Below are positions 23,801 to 36,302 of a DNA stretch of 64,000 bases, in pieces (position 1 is the stretch's first letter; every line of letters begins with the position of its first letter). The notes beneath the pieces were generated by a model. The model did not search any database. It saw only the letters and a program-made list of their open reading frames with translations, and was not told the origin of the DNA. The position numbers and the translations under genes are program-made. The DNA is from Puccinellia tenuiflora (taxonomy: Eukaryota; Streptophyta; Magnoliopsida; Poales; Poaceae), in assembly GCA_012064385.1 (NCBI GenBank), contig QRDG01001725.1:868001-932000 (forward strand), written 5' to 3'.

Positions 23801-25045
23801 CTAAAAGAGAGGAAACGTAATAATATTGAAATGTTTAGAACCATGTTTTCCCCTCTCATAATAGTTACAAGTAGTGGAACCAAATTTGATAAAACAACTA
23901 TTAGATTGGTGCAACTTTGCAAACTTAGGAACATATAAAGGATTATTAAAACTATCATGTAAGATATTAGCATGTTTTCCTCTCTCAAAATAATTGCAAG
24001 AAACATCATAAACATTATTGTTGTGGGTGTAATGGTTATTAGTGCAAGATAATTTCAGCCCACATATGTACTTTTCAACATATAAAAGCTTCTCCTCCAT
24101 GGTGTGAATAGGAGAATTCAAAAATAAAGTAGGACTCTCATAAGTGAGAGTGTTGTCACAAGCAGCAAGTATATCATTTTTATCCTCACATAATTTGGTG
24201 ACAACTTCTAAACATTGAGAATTATCAATAAGCGTAGGACCATCATCTAAAGCATTATCATATAGCATATTTAAACAACACTCCTCATTATCATCAATAA
24301 GTTCACTAGTAGCATCATTAAAAAGTAAAGGAGCATTATTAGTTTCATCATAATAGCATGGGTTATCATATAGGACCATAGAATTTTCAGTTTGACACTC
24401 ATCATAACATGGGTTCTCGTAAATGACAAAAGATTTTTGAGTTTGAGTGCTACTATCAAATGTTGATGGTGAAGTTGGGAGATCCAACTCTTCCCCAAGC
24501 TTAGGTTGGAACTTATCCATTTCAATATCCTCTTCACATTCTTCCTCTTCCAAGCTTATGTTTTCATCATCCTCTTCCAGCAAAATATTAGTACTTTCCA
24601 TGGAAGCAAGAATTCTTTCTTTAACATAAACATTGTCACTAAATTCCTTTTTGCAAAGTTGGAGAATAATAGAAATTTGTACTTTCATTACACGAGCTTC
24701 ATGACTAGTTGTAAGAAATTTATCAATAAGAGAGTCTATCTCATGGGCTCCAACATAAGCAATATATTTCTCAACTTGTTCTATATCAGGGCATGAAAAT
24801 TTATCTTCATGATAATAAGCAATTATAGGATCACTATTATACTTGCATTGATAGTGGGAATCTTTAACAGCTCTTCTATTGCAACAAGTTACATCATGTA
24901 ATTCACAAAACTGAATAGCCATTTTGTGAAGAGCTTCAAGCAATTTACGCATTCTTGTTCCCTCTTCGGTTGATTCATATTCAAAGTAGGCTTCCATATT
25001 TTTAACATAACCATTAGGCATAGACATTCCAGAAAGTTTCTCCAT
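23801..25045 (-). CDS. Protein of unknown function (414 residues) encoded by the non-autonomous LTR element
   Basis: This is a clean ATG-to-stop frame filling most of the internal region, starting MEKLSGMSMPNGYVKN. The N-terminal third is mixed charged and helical, with Cys/His-rich spots such as CELHDVTCCNRR and HYQCKYN. The middle is strongly acidic (LLEEDDENISLEEEECEEDI) and is followed by repeats of the type ENPCYDE/DNPCYYDE. The C-terminal part repeats CNYFERGKH and CNYYERGKH, separated by about 40 residues. There is no nucleocapsid CCHC knuckle, protease DSG, RT or integrase motif. The frame starts about 230 bp inside the primer site, where gag normally starts, so it could be a highly diverged gag-like or captured protein. 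I do not recognise a function. Confidence 0.6.
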   Translation of the reverse strand: MEKLSGMSMPNGYVKNMEAYFEYESTEEGTRMRKLLEALHKMAIQFCELHDVTCCNRRAVKDSHYQCKYNSDPIIAYYHEDKFSCPDIEQVEKYIAYVGAHEIDSLIDKFLTTSHEARVMKVQISIILQLCKKEFSDNVYVKERILASMESTNILLEEDDENISLEEEECEEDIEMDKFQPKLGEELDLPTSPSTFDSSTQTQKSFVIYENPCYDECQTENSMVLYDNPCYYDETNNAPLLFNDATSELIDDNEECCLNMLYDNALDDGPTLIDNSQCLEVVTKLCEDKNDILAACDNTLTYESPTLFLNSPIHTMEEKLLYVEKYICGLKLSCTNNHYTHNNNVYDVSCNYFERGKHANILHDSFNNPLYVPKFAKLHQSNSCFIKFGSTTCNYYERGKHGSKHFNIITFPLF

Positions 25046-25257
25046 CTTTTTTTTGTGTTTTGATATATAAAACTGAAAATAAAACTAAACTAAATGCAAA
25101 ACTGAAAGTAAATATAAGAAAAACTCACAACCAAACAAGTTAAAGAGGAAAACCTCCCAAAGCTTAGATGATTGCAAGATGTAAAACAAACAAAAAGAAA
25201 TGCAGAACTGAAAATAAATATCTAGTGCAAACAAGAATAAAAACTTAAGCGCTACAC

Positions 25258-25275
25258 TCCCCGGCAACGGCGCCA
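25258..25275 (-). other. Primer-binding site for tRNA-Asp (non-autonomous element)
   Basis: On the minus strand it reads tggcgccgttgccgggga, complementary over 18 bases to the 3' end of plant tRNA-Asp(GTC). It lies 10 bases inside the 5' LTR end (tatca). Confidence 0.88.
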
Positions 25276-26182
25276 GAAAATGTCTTGATACCCACAAGTA
25301 TAGGGGATCGTTGAAATCTTCGATGTGTAAGTATTAGTATCGATCCCACGAGGAGTAGAAGGTATAAGTATTTATCCTCTCAAATAAGAGTGTCACTTCT
25401 CTTATTATCTATGCACTAGACAAACTAAAATGATTAAATGATGCAAGTGTTTTTGGGTTTTTGGTGTAGAGTTTGCAATAAAGTAAAAAGCTGAAAATAA
25501 AATATGACAAGTGAAAGCTCTCAAAGAGAGAAAGCCCAATCCTCTATGCAGCAAGAGGACAAGCTTGAGTGGTGTGTTTCTTATTGGTGGAAAACGTTCC
25601 CAAGGGCTACATGGATTTCATGGCATAAATATTTCTAGAACAACAAGGTAAACATTTTGTCAAGTTTTAATCTTCTTTGGATGGAGCCATAATTAGGTGT
25701 AGTTAAATAAATAAACTAAACCCCTTATGATGGATCATGTGGCCAAGTAAATGACTGCACAAGAATTATTAAGACATAAAGTCCCACCATAGCATTACAC
25801 TCTAAGGTCCCCGATATAAATCCCCTCCTAATGTAACTTCATGTATTAGACCAAGGTTTACGTGTCCTCCTAGGTCCTACCCATTCCATCACACTAGTGT
25901 GATAGCACCTTCATGCATTACTCAATATATGGTGCACTTCATACATTGTACATCAAGACAATCATAAAAGATAAAAAAACTTGACCAAATACTCAACACA
26001 AGTTAAGTGAAAATTATTGCCAATCCATCCTATGCCCCCAGGAACATGAGAGAACTACTCACAACGCGAAGACATGATATGATTCAATGGTATAAGTGAT
26101 ACAACACAATCTGAAAATATAATCTCCCCACAAAACAATGACAAGTAGCAATTCACAAACATGTAGAATAGTACTTAGACAA

Positions 26183-29100
26183 TGTAGCGCCCCGACCCCA
26201 GAACTATACAGTGAAGCTTTGTGCAACCGGTCATGCTACACAATCGAAGGTTACTGGGTTTACCAATCCCAGGCCAAAACCTTTGGCAGGTGTGCTTGGA
26301 ATGGATCATCGGCACACAACACCTCGATCATGCCATAAGCTCAGACATAGCTATCACATATAGTTAAGAGATCAAGACTTGTGGAACAACTGGCACATTG
26401 CAGACTCTACGACACAAAAACTCATATAGCAACTCATATATGAGAAAGATACAAATTACACACAAAATGGATCACAGATCCATCAATACATCAAGCGGAA
26501 GCGAAGTAGCGTTGTCTAATACAACAAGATCCAAATACATGGCCTAAGAGGCCTACAATAATCATAACCCAAGCTAGCTTGTTCCACGGTCCCAAGCTGC
26601 CACCTGGGAACCCCGGACTACTAGTCGACATCCACGAAGAAACCACCTAGCTGCTCGGTGTCGTCCTCCTCTGAAACATAAATATAAAGGCAGCAAAGAG
26701 AGACTGAGTACGATGTACTCGCAAGTTTAGTAGGGCGATATAGGCCCAATGCTGACGGAGGCTCTAAAGCTGTATAAGTAGTTGTTTTGCATAAAGCTAG
26801 TTTTCATTACTAAAAACATGATTGACCCATGGCATCGTCTACTCAGAATAGTTTTCATAAAAGGGGTAAGAGAGTAAACTTTCATCTTGGTTCTCATCGA
26901 ACCCTTTTTTAACCAACCACAACTCATCTCCACCAAGGCACCCCCTCGAATCACCCTCGAGGAAATGAACCTTTAACACACGTTGATTATGCAACCTTTA
27001 GCTGCCATATCAATTAAGTTAAGGTTCTCTATGATCTTATCGTCTATTCCCAAGTCGTCCATAACCGCGGACACGGCTTTTCGAAAAGATTAAACCCTGC
27101 AGGGGTGTACTAATTTACCCATTGGTACCGTCCGGCTCGCCTAGTTAGCTCTCTTCCGGGGAAAGCTGGCAAGTGGGAGCGGTTAAACCTTTACCTCGCG
27201 TGAGACTATCCAAGGGTCATCAGTGGCCACAGGACAAGTTCAGTGCCTATTTCAACACCCTGCCCCATCGCCACATCCTAAACACCACCACACACACCCC
27301 ATCTTCGCGCCATCATCCACCTGCAACGCACACGCAAATGGAAAGCACAAATCTAGAGGAGCCTTGGATACACCCGTACAAGTTATTCAGTTAGTAAGGC
27401 GCCCATACACCCACCAATGGAAGCACTCTCGTCTTGGTTCAAGAGGTAAAGAACTCGCACCTAGGGGCAAGAATGAGACAAAACACCATCCTCGATGGCA
27501 ACTCCACACAACAGACATAACTAGTATTTGACTAAGCATGGCTAAGCATATAACAACAATTATAATTTATATCCGGCCAACACATCAACCCTAGAGTTCA
27601 TAGGAGGGGAAAGCATGTGATGGTTCAGGGGATAAACATGCATTCATAGGATACTATACATCTTGATCAAAAGGGACATTTGAATCACATGCAATATTAT
27701 GGTGGATAAAATAAGTTTATAAAACAATAGGATGCTAGATGCCAAGAAGGTTAGGTTATCTCTTGCCTTGCTGCCGGGGCGTGTAGTACTGCTCGTCAGG
27801 ATAGGTCGGGGTGACCTCAACTCCGGAATCTATCGATGCCCAAAAATAATACAAAAGAACAAATAAATCACACGAACACAAGGTGCAATGCTCAATATCA
27901 TGATGACATGTAAAATTGATGCAAAGATACCATCATATAAATTAAATAGCAAAATTAAATGGGGAGCCAAATAAGTAGTGCAATTATTTGGAAACAACCC
28001 CATATTTAACTTAATGACTATATTATGTATAAATTATTACATTAATAGAGAAGTGGCTCAAATATCCATGATCATGATATGATTGGGTAGGTTTTGTTCT
28101 TCTGATCGTTTTGGTACCTCATTTGTAATTTTTCGAGTAACGATGAATAAATAGCGAATTAAATAATTAATTGAATTTAATTCTTTTAACCAATCTATGA
28201 ATAACATCAAATAAATATTTGGGATCATGAGTTGATATTACCATGATTTGATAGCATTTGACATGTTGATCACTTTGATATTTTATTCACAAATTTTGGT
28301 TAAATATTTATCGAATTATGAATTTCCCGAATTAGGTATTATTTATACCATTTTAGGAATTCTTAAATAAACAAAAATAACATAGATTCAAAAGAAGGTT
28401 ACAAAGATTCCAACTGGTAGATTTTGTTTTCCTGAACATTTTGAAATTTGGTTTGTCGAATTTGAAGCATTATTCAAATAGTTATCGATTATTTAAATTT
28501 GCTTTTTAATTCTTAAAAAGAAAAACCAATTGGTAGACAGGCCGGCCTCACTGCCGGCCAGGCCGGGCCCATGGCCGGGGGGCGACCCGAAGCGGGCGGC
28601 CTTGTGGCCGGCCTAGGCTAGGCGCTAGGCCGGGCACCTGTAGCGCCCCGACCCCAGAACTATACAGTGAAGCGTTGTGCAACCGGTCATGCTACACAAT
28701 CGAAGGTTACTGGGTTTACCAATCCCAGGCCAAAACCCATTGGCAGGTGTGCTCGGAATGGATCATCGGCACACAACACCTCGATCATGCCATAAGCTCA
28801 GACATCGCTATCACGTATAGTAGAGAGATCAAGACTTATGGAACAACTGGCACATTGCAGACTCTACGACACAAGAACTCATATAGCAACTCATATATGA
28901 GAAAGATACAAATATTACACACAAAAGGGATCACAGATCCATCAGTACATCAAGCGGAAGCGAGGTAGTGTTGTCTAACAACAAGATGCAAATATATGGC
29001 CTAAGAGGCCTACAGATAAAAGATCCCAGCCAGCTTGTTCCACGGTCCCAAGCTGCCACCTGGGAACCCCGGACTACTAGTCGATGTCCACGAAGAACCC

Positions 29101-32100
29101 ACCTAGCTGCTCGGTGTCGTCCTCCTCTGAAATACAAATATAAATGCAGCAAAGAGAGACTGAGTACGACGTACTCGCAAGTTTAGTAGGGCAATATAGG
29201 CCCAATGCTGACGGAGGCTCTAAAGCTATATATGTATTTCTTTTGCATAAAGCTAATTTTCATAAACCGAAACATAATTGACACATGGCATTCGTCTACT
29301 CAGAATAGTTTTTATAAAGGGGGTAAGAGAGTAATCTTTTCCTCTTCGGTTCTCGGCGAACCAACTTGTAGCCAAAATCAACTCTCATCTCCACCAAAGG
29401 CACTCCCTCGAATCACCCTCGAGGAAATGAACCTTTTACACACACGTTGAGTTGCAACCTTTAGCTGCCAAATTTTAATTCATTAGGTTATACTTTTCTA
29501 TGAGCTAATCCGCCTTTCCCAAGATTTGTCCATAACCGTGGACACGGCTTTTCGAAAAGATTAAACCCTGCAGGGGTGTACTAATTTACCCACCGGTACC
29601 GTCCCGCTCACCTGATTGGCCCTCTTCCGGGGAAAGCCGGCGAGTGGGCGCGGTTAAACCTTTACCTCGCATGGGACTATCCAAGAGTCATCTGTGGCCA
29701 CAGGATATGTTCAGTGCCTATTTCAGCACCCTGCCCCATCGCACGTCCTAAACACCACCGTCCTCATCGTTCCTTTTTCCACCCACACACTCACACGCAA
29801 ATGGAAAACCGAACTAGAGGACCCTTGGATACGCCCGCACAAGTTATTTAGTTAAAGAGGATTCCATATGTCCCCACCGTTGGAAGCACGCTCGGTTCTT
29901 GGTTCTAGCTAAAAGCACTCTCAGCCTAGGCGGCAAGGATGAGGCAAAACACCGTCCCTGATGGCAACTCATCCAAGCCTGTTAGCATTTTAATTAAGTA
30001 CCACAACAACCTCCACATTGTCCGATCATTCCATCAATTGCATAAATCATGGAAATAAATAACGGACATCTAAGCATTTAACTAAGCATGGCTAAACATT
30101 GCTAAGCATATAAAACAATAATTAATTATTGTCTCCGGCCAACACATCAAACCTAGGGTTAATAGGTGGGGATACATGTATTGGTTCGGGAAATAAACAT
30201 GCATTCATAGGATTCTCTATATTTTGATCAAAAGAGGCATTGGAAACGCATGCAATATTGTTGTGGATAAAATAAGTTTGTAAAACATTAGGATGCTAGA
30301 TGCCAAGAAGGTTAGGTTATCTCTTGCCTTGCTGCCGGGGCGTGTAGTACGACTCGTCGGGATAGGTCGGGGTGACCTCAACTCCGGAATCTATCGATAC
30401 CCAAAAGTAACACAAAGAACAAATAAATCACACGAGGACAAGTGCAATGCTCAATCACATGATGACATGTCAATTTCATGCAAGGATATCATTATATAAG
30501 GTAAATAGCAAAATTAAATGGAGAGCCAAATAATTAGTGCAATTATTTGGTAGCAACCCCATATTTAGCTTAATGACCACGGTGTTCATACATTATCACA
30601 TTATTATAGAAGTGGCTCAAATATGCATGAAAATGATATGATTAAGTAGGTTTTGTTCTTCCGATCATTTTGGTACCTTATTTGTAATTTTCTGAGTGCC
30701 GAAGAATAAATAGCGATTTAAATAAATAATTGAATGTAATTCTTTTAGCCAAATTATGAATAACATCAAATAAATATTTGTGATCATGGTGTGATAAGTG
30801 CATGTTTTGATTGCATTTGAAGTGTTGAACACATTGATATTTTATTCATAATTTTTGGATAATTATTTAATAAGTTAGGATTTTCCCAATTTAGGTATTA
30901 TTTAAACCATTTTAGGAATTCATATATGAATATAAAGAATATAAATCCAAAAGACTAATTCAATGCTGCTAACACATAGGGTTTGTTTTGCTGAACATTT
31001 TGGTATTTGATTTGTCCAAATTGGATCATTATTTAAAAAGATATGAATTGTTTAAATTTGCCTTATTTCTTAAAAAGAAAAACCAAATGCAGACGGGCCG
31101 ACCTTGTGCCGGCCAGGCCGGGCCAGAGGCCGGGGGGTTACCCGAGGCCTTCGACCTTTGGCCGGCCCAGGCTGGGCACCGAGACCGGGCACTGGCCCGA
31201 GCCGGCCGGCCTCGTGGCCGGTCAGGCCGGGGTCCAGGCCGGGCGCGCGTGCACGGTGACGCCGGCGGCGACCGACGGTGGTGACGCGAGGGAGGAAGAA
31301 AAGGGGACGGGGAGGTTGTCTAGGAGAGGCGCGTGCTCACCAGAAGCACTTCGGCGTGGCCCGGAGCGGACGGGGACGACCACGGCGAGCGGCGGACCGG
31401 CCGGAACGGGCGAGCACGATTAGCTCGATTCGGGGCCTCCCCGCAAGCGTGCTCCGGTGGTGGAGATAGAGGGCGTCACGGCGAAGGAGATGGCGCGCTC
31501 CGATTTGACAGGGGTGGCTCCTAGCGGCGACAATGCGGCGGCGGACACCGGCTACAGCTCGGCGGCAAAGAGGGTCTCGGGAGGGAGAGAGAGAGCACGC
31601 GGGGGGGAGAGCAGGTGAAGGAGCAGGGCGTCGTGGGCGTTGTCCTTATGCGCCAGGGAGCAGCGCGTCATGGCCACAGGGCGGGTGCGGTGGCGACGAC
31701 GGCGTGGCAGCGACCATGGCTCGGTCGCTACAGGGAGGAGAGAGACGACGCCACTTTTGCACATAGCCCCCTGCCTCCATTTTTCTTTATTTGCAACTTG
31801 GTCCAGCAGCAGTTTATTGATTTAAATTGGGGCACCTAAACCTTTTTATAAAATCTGCAAAAATTCGTAAAGCCTCCCCATGACATGCAGGAGCTCCACA
31901 AAAAGTTTGGCTTCAAAATAAAATGTTTAAGTTCAGATTTCTTCATATTGTTGCAATATGGTTATTTTTGACAAATTGCAAAATATAATTATTTGGAGCA
32001 CCTAGGCATTTCCAAAAATATTGAAAATATTCATGGAGGCTCTTATTATATTAATGAAGCTCCCCATAATTTTATTTTGAATTTTTGGAAAGTTTAACTT

Positions 32101-33877
32101 GGTTTCCAAAATAGGATTTGAATTGAACCAAATGGAAATTTTCAAATTTATTTATTTGCTTGTTAAGAATTTGCCTTTACCAAATAATTTTAATTGGGTG
32201 ATTGAAACTTCCTGAACAATTTGGAAGTTCAAGATTTAATTGGGTTTTGCCATCTCGAGTAATGTATTTGGTTTGAACTTCTTGGGAAGGGTTTTGCTTC
32301 CCTAGTTTTTAATTTCCAAGTGTTGCTTTGTTTAGAATTAACAATTTAAATAAGTATGCCATGATGCAATGCAAAGCAAAAAAGTGAAAATTTGGCCCAT
32401 ATTTTAGGGTACCAATCTGGGGATGTTACAACACCATCCCGAAGGCTCCGGCCTCAGGCCGGCCCAGACCAACACCAGGCCGGGCATACAGGGACGGCGT
32501 CTACAGCGACCGTCGGCACGGCGGCGCACGGAGGCGACGCCGGAGAGGGAGAGGGGGAGAAAGTCCAAACGGGCGCGAACCTCACCCTGGTGGTGGTGTC
32601 GTGGACGGTGAGGACGGTGGAGGCCGGAGGGCGGCACGGCCGGGCTCGCATTGCGGCGGCCGACGGCGGGGAGGTTGAGGACGCAGACGACGGCTCCGGT
32701 TGTACCGCGCGATTCCTTGCACGGGGTGGGGCGGCACGGCGAGGCGGAGTTAACGGCGGAGTTGGCTTGCCTCGGGGCAGTCGGAGTCGACGGAGAGCTC
32801 GACGGAGGCGCGTCAGGATCGAGGAGGCCGATGAGGAAAACACGGTGCCGTCGACGATTGGATCGACCCGGCAGCGATTCCTCGCACCAGGACGAAGAGG
32901 GGTGAGAGGCGCGTCCGCTGCCCCGCTCCGATTTACTCGGGGCAGCCTCCTGTGGCGACAATGTGACGGCGGCGCGGCGGCTCCACGGCGGACACCCGGG
33001 AGAGAGCGAGAGGGAGGGAGTAGGTGGGGAGAGGCGCGTGCGGAGAGAGAGAGATGAGCAGGGCGCCGGGGTGGGGGTCCGCTTGACTTCTAGGGGGAGC
33101 AGGTGGCGCGACAGGCACGGGCGGGACGCAGGCGACAGGGCGGCATGGCGCCGGCGGCACAGTGCCTCCACTGTGGCGCCAGAGAGAAGAGAAAGAAGAA
33201 TTTGCGCATAACCCCCTAGCTTCAAACTTCAGTAATTGCAAACAGGTCCAGTCATAGATTAGGGGTTTAATTTGGGGCTCTTAAGCATTCTCTAAAATTC
33301 TGTAAAATTTAAATTAGACTTCCCATAATATCTAGAAGCTCCACAAATATTTGTGTGGCAAACTAAAATGTTTTGATCAACATTTGTTCATAGGGTTTAA
33401 TTAAGATCAAAATTGATAATTGCCAAAATGTATTTAGTTGGAGCACTTAAACATTTCAATAAATTATAAAAATATCTATGGAGGCTCATAATATATTAAT
33501 GAAGCTCCCCATAATTTTATCTTGAATTTTTGGAAAGTTTAACTTGGTTTCCAAAATAGAATTTGAGTTGGACCAAATTGAATTCTCAAATGTATTCATT
33601 TGCTTGTTGAGAATTTAACCCTTGCAAATTATTTATAAAAGCTATTCTTGGAACTTCCTGAACAAATTGGAAATTCAAGAACAACTTGGTTTTGCCATTT
33701 TGGACAATACATCTAGTTTGGATTTTTTTTGGGAGAAGGGTTTTACTTCCCTTCTTAATGTTTCCAATTGTTGCTTTATTCAACTTAAGCAATTTAAATA
33801 AGTATGCCATGATGCAATGCAAAACAAAAAGTGAAAATTAGGCCCATAATTTAGGGTACCAAACTTGGGCTGTTACA
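26183..33877 (-). mobile_element. Solo LTR A of a Tekay-related family, itself split by solo LTR B
   Basis: On the plus strand it begins tgtagcgccccgacccc and ends ttgggctgttaca, the same termini as the outer element's LTRs but clearly diverged in sequence. It is flanked by gacaa (26178-26182) and aacaa (33878-33882), a duplication with one mismatch. Without the nested copy it is about 3.9 kb. No internal domain is present, so recombination between two LTRs probably removed the rest of the element. Open frames at 31000-31840 and 32400-33240 lie in its GC-rich part (ggccggccagg-type repeats) and are not supported as genes. Confidence 0.85.
28639..32430 (-). mobile_element. Solo LTR B (3,792 bp) nested in solo LTR A
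   Basis: It begins tgtagcgccccgacccc and ends ctggggatgttaca, closely resembling LTR A from end to end (for example, both have ccagaactatacagtgaagc at the start). The flanks are gcacc (28634-28638) and acacc (32431-32435), again a duplication with its first base mismatched. It carries no internal sequence. It is the youngest visible layer of this branch of the nest. Confidence 0.85.
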
Positions 33878-34548
33878 AACAATAGCTAGGGTTCGAATTA
33901 TCTCAAACTATGAGGGGGATGAAGTGGATCATGAAGATGGTGATGGAGATGGTGCTGGTCTTGACGGTGGTGTTGATGGAGACTCCGGAGGGGGGGATAG
34001 AGGAGCCTTCCGGAGGTGATTCCGGCGGAGTTTCCCCCCTCCGATCTTCTCCAGCGGTAGCCTTCTGTCTCCTGTTTCGTGGTTTTTTGTTTCTCCGCCA
34101 CCTCCTCACGAAAGCCGTCGGGGGACTATTTTTATAGTTGGTTTTAGGTCAAGACGAAGCCACGGAGACGAAAATGGATGACATCGGAGCCACGAGGCCC
34201 AAGATGGGGGTCCCACGTAGCCAAGAAATCTGGCTGCGTGGGCCCACCTCTTTTGGCCCTCGGGTCTCTGTTTGTTCGCTTCCTTCGCTCCTACGCTTTG
34301 TTCCTTCCAAAAAATGATCCCCGCAAAATATTAGGTCATTTGAACGTCGTTTGGGTCCCTGAAACATCGAAATATATAAAATAGGGTTTTTTGCCAGTGC
34401 AGGGTTAATTCCAGAAAAATAGGAAAACTGTGAAATCTTCCCAAAATCCTTATAAAATAATGATATAACCCTTATATGATGCAAATATGATTGAAATATG
34501 AGTATTATAATGCAAAGTTCATGGATGCATTTTACATGCATCAGATGA

Positions 34549-36302
34549 CAGGACAACCCCAGGGTGAGCTACTAGGCCGGATGAATTCCTTCTCCAACAG
34601 CTCATCAATTTGTTTCTTCAGCTCAGCCAACTCTTTCCACCGGCATGCGGTATGGCCTTTTGGAAATCGGAGCAGTCCTCGGAACCAATTCTATGACAAA
34701 CTCCACATTTCGATCAGGTGGCATGACAGGCAACTCTTCAGGAAAAATGTCGGGGAAGTCACACACCACCCCTACCTCATGCATCTCAGGTGTGGTGATA
34801 CCTTCCATAAAGTATAGGCTGATTTCAGGGGAGAGAGGACTGGTTACGGATGGAGTTTTGGACGATGGAGACCAATACTGCACGGTTTCTCCAGCAGAGT
34901 GGGTCACAGTGACGGTCTTGGCTGCGCAGTCTAGCTTGGCTTGGTATTTTCCCAGCCAATCCATACCTAGGATGGCATCGAAGCCTGAGGACTTCAAGGC
35001 CACCAACGAGAATGGGAAAGCCCAGTAGCCGATTTTTATCTGAACCTCAGGAGTAACCCACTTGGTTTGCCAACGAGACCCAGGGGTGTTAATAACCAGA
35101 GGGGTGTTCATTTCTTCAAATGATATGTGGTTGTTTTGCGCAAAGGTTACCAATATGAATGAATGCGATGCTCCAGAATCAAACAAAACTGAAGCGGGAA
35201 TTTCATTGATTTGAAGCGTACCCATAAGGACACTGGGATCCTCCTCAGCATCTTCAGCAGTGACATGGTTCAGCCGACCACGACTAACAGTTCCATCTTT
35301 GGCTGCTGGTATTGTGGTAGCTGGGGCAGCGGTTCCCGAAGTGATTGCCTTCTGAGGGCACTCCCTGGAGTAATGACCAGCCTGGCCACAGCTGTAGCAG
35401 GTGACACTGGGCAGCGCAGGCAGCTGAGGGCGATACCCACTTCCTCTTGCACCCATTGTCGAGGTAGCGGGGCGTGGTGGAGGTGGCCTGTATCCTGAGG
35501 GCCTGGGCATGTATGGAGCACGTGGCACATCGCTGAAAGGCACTTATCCTGAGACCCTGCACTTCTTGACCTCAGAACCCGAGGAACTCTGATGGTCCCC
35601 CTGCGCTGGCCTCTTGGAAGCTTCCAGTTCCTTCCTGCCTTGCTCCAGAGTGAGAGCCTGGTTGAACAGCTCCTGGTAAGACTGGAACTTGAAGGGCAAC
35701 AGCTCATATCGGAGCCGCGGTGCAAGCCCCTTGCGGAACAACTCCTGTTTGTTAGCATCATTGGTCATGTCCCGAGGGGCATAACGAGAGAGGTGGTTGA
35801 ACTCACGCCCATAAGCTTGGACGTCCATACATCCCTGGTTCAGATCCAGGAACTCCCTCCTTTTTAAGTCCATGACGGGCTTGGGGATATATGCTGCGCG
35901 GAAAGCCGAGCGAAAATCCTCCCAAGTGAAGACATGGCCCGCAGCAAACATCGACACATGACTCTCCCACCAAGATCCCGCTGCACCCGCCAGTAGGTAC
36001 GTAGCGAAGTTGACTTGCTCAGCAGCAGGAACATGTAGGGCAGCAAACTTGCGCTCGAGAGCACGCAGCCAGTCGTCCGCATCCAGCGGCTCTCTAGCAT
36101 CAGAGAAAGTCGGTGGCTGGGAGCGCAAGAACTCAGTGAGGGTAGTGCAATCATTGTTCCGTCGCGCCCCCTGGAGCACCAGCTGCTCGAGAAGTCGCTC
36201 ATTGCGCAGGCGGTTCTCTTCAATGGCCATCAGAACCTCCGCCATAGAGGGTGGCGGTGGTGGCTCAGCATCGCTTTGGCTGCCACGACGGGTAGGAGCC
36301 AT
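34549..36302 (-). pseudogene. Tekay-type gag, zinc knuckle, protease and RT start (one stop, one frameshift)
   Basis: The frame starts MAPTRRGSQSDAE at 36302. Gag features are WLRALERKFAALHVP, YLLAGAAGSWWESH and EFNHLSRYAPRDM. A CCHC knuckle (CYSCGQAGHYSREC) and the aspartic-protease motif LFDSGASHSFI followed by ILGMDWLGKY come next. An in-frame TAA at 35544-35546 separates gag from the knuckle in the same frame. An apparent one-base insertion in a T run near 34635 shifts the frame after RPYRMPVE, before the RT linker (QIDELLEKEFIRPSSSPWG). The sequence then meets the GATGA junction of the nested element. Confidence 0.9.

Larger units (their letters stand above)
22942..34543 (-). mobile_element. 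Non-autonomous LTR retrotransposon (LARD-like) with tRNA-Asp primer site, inserted in Tekay RT
   Basis: On the plus strand it begins tgatacccac and ends catgcatca, flanked by GATGA on both sides (22937-22941 and 34544-34548). Taking out the element and one GATGA rejoins the RT sequence PSSSPWGCPVIFVKKRD without a break. In element orientation (minus) it has a 5' LTR (34543 to 25286, split by nested solo LTRs), a tRNA-Asp primer site, a single 414-residue ORF and a 5'-truncated 3' LTR. No gag, protease, RT or integrase motif is present, so it must have depended on another element for movement. Confidence 0.88.
25286..34543 (-). repeat. 5' LTR of the non-autonomous element, interrupted by a nested solo LTR
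   Basis: The LTR consists of 25286-26182 and 33883-34543, about 1.56 kb without the insertion. On the minus strand it starts tgatgcatgtaaaatgc and ends gtgggtatca. A possible TATA box (ctataaaaatag, minus strand) lies at 34126-34137. Confidence 0.82.

Noticed and set aside
23032..25640. Treating the two 691-bp direct repeats as the complete LTRs of a small element
   Set aside because: The 5-bp duplication and frame restoration place the outer boundary at 34543, not near 25976, so the repeat is only the LTR 3' part.
32404..33225. A 273-residue open frame on the minus strand and overlapping frames on the plus strand
   Set aside because: They lie inside solo LTR A, in GC-rich sequence where stop codons are rare. 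Several frames are open at once, composition is Arg/Pro/Ser-biased, and there is no domain.
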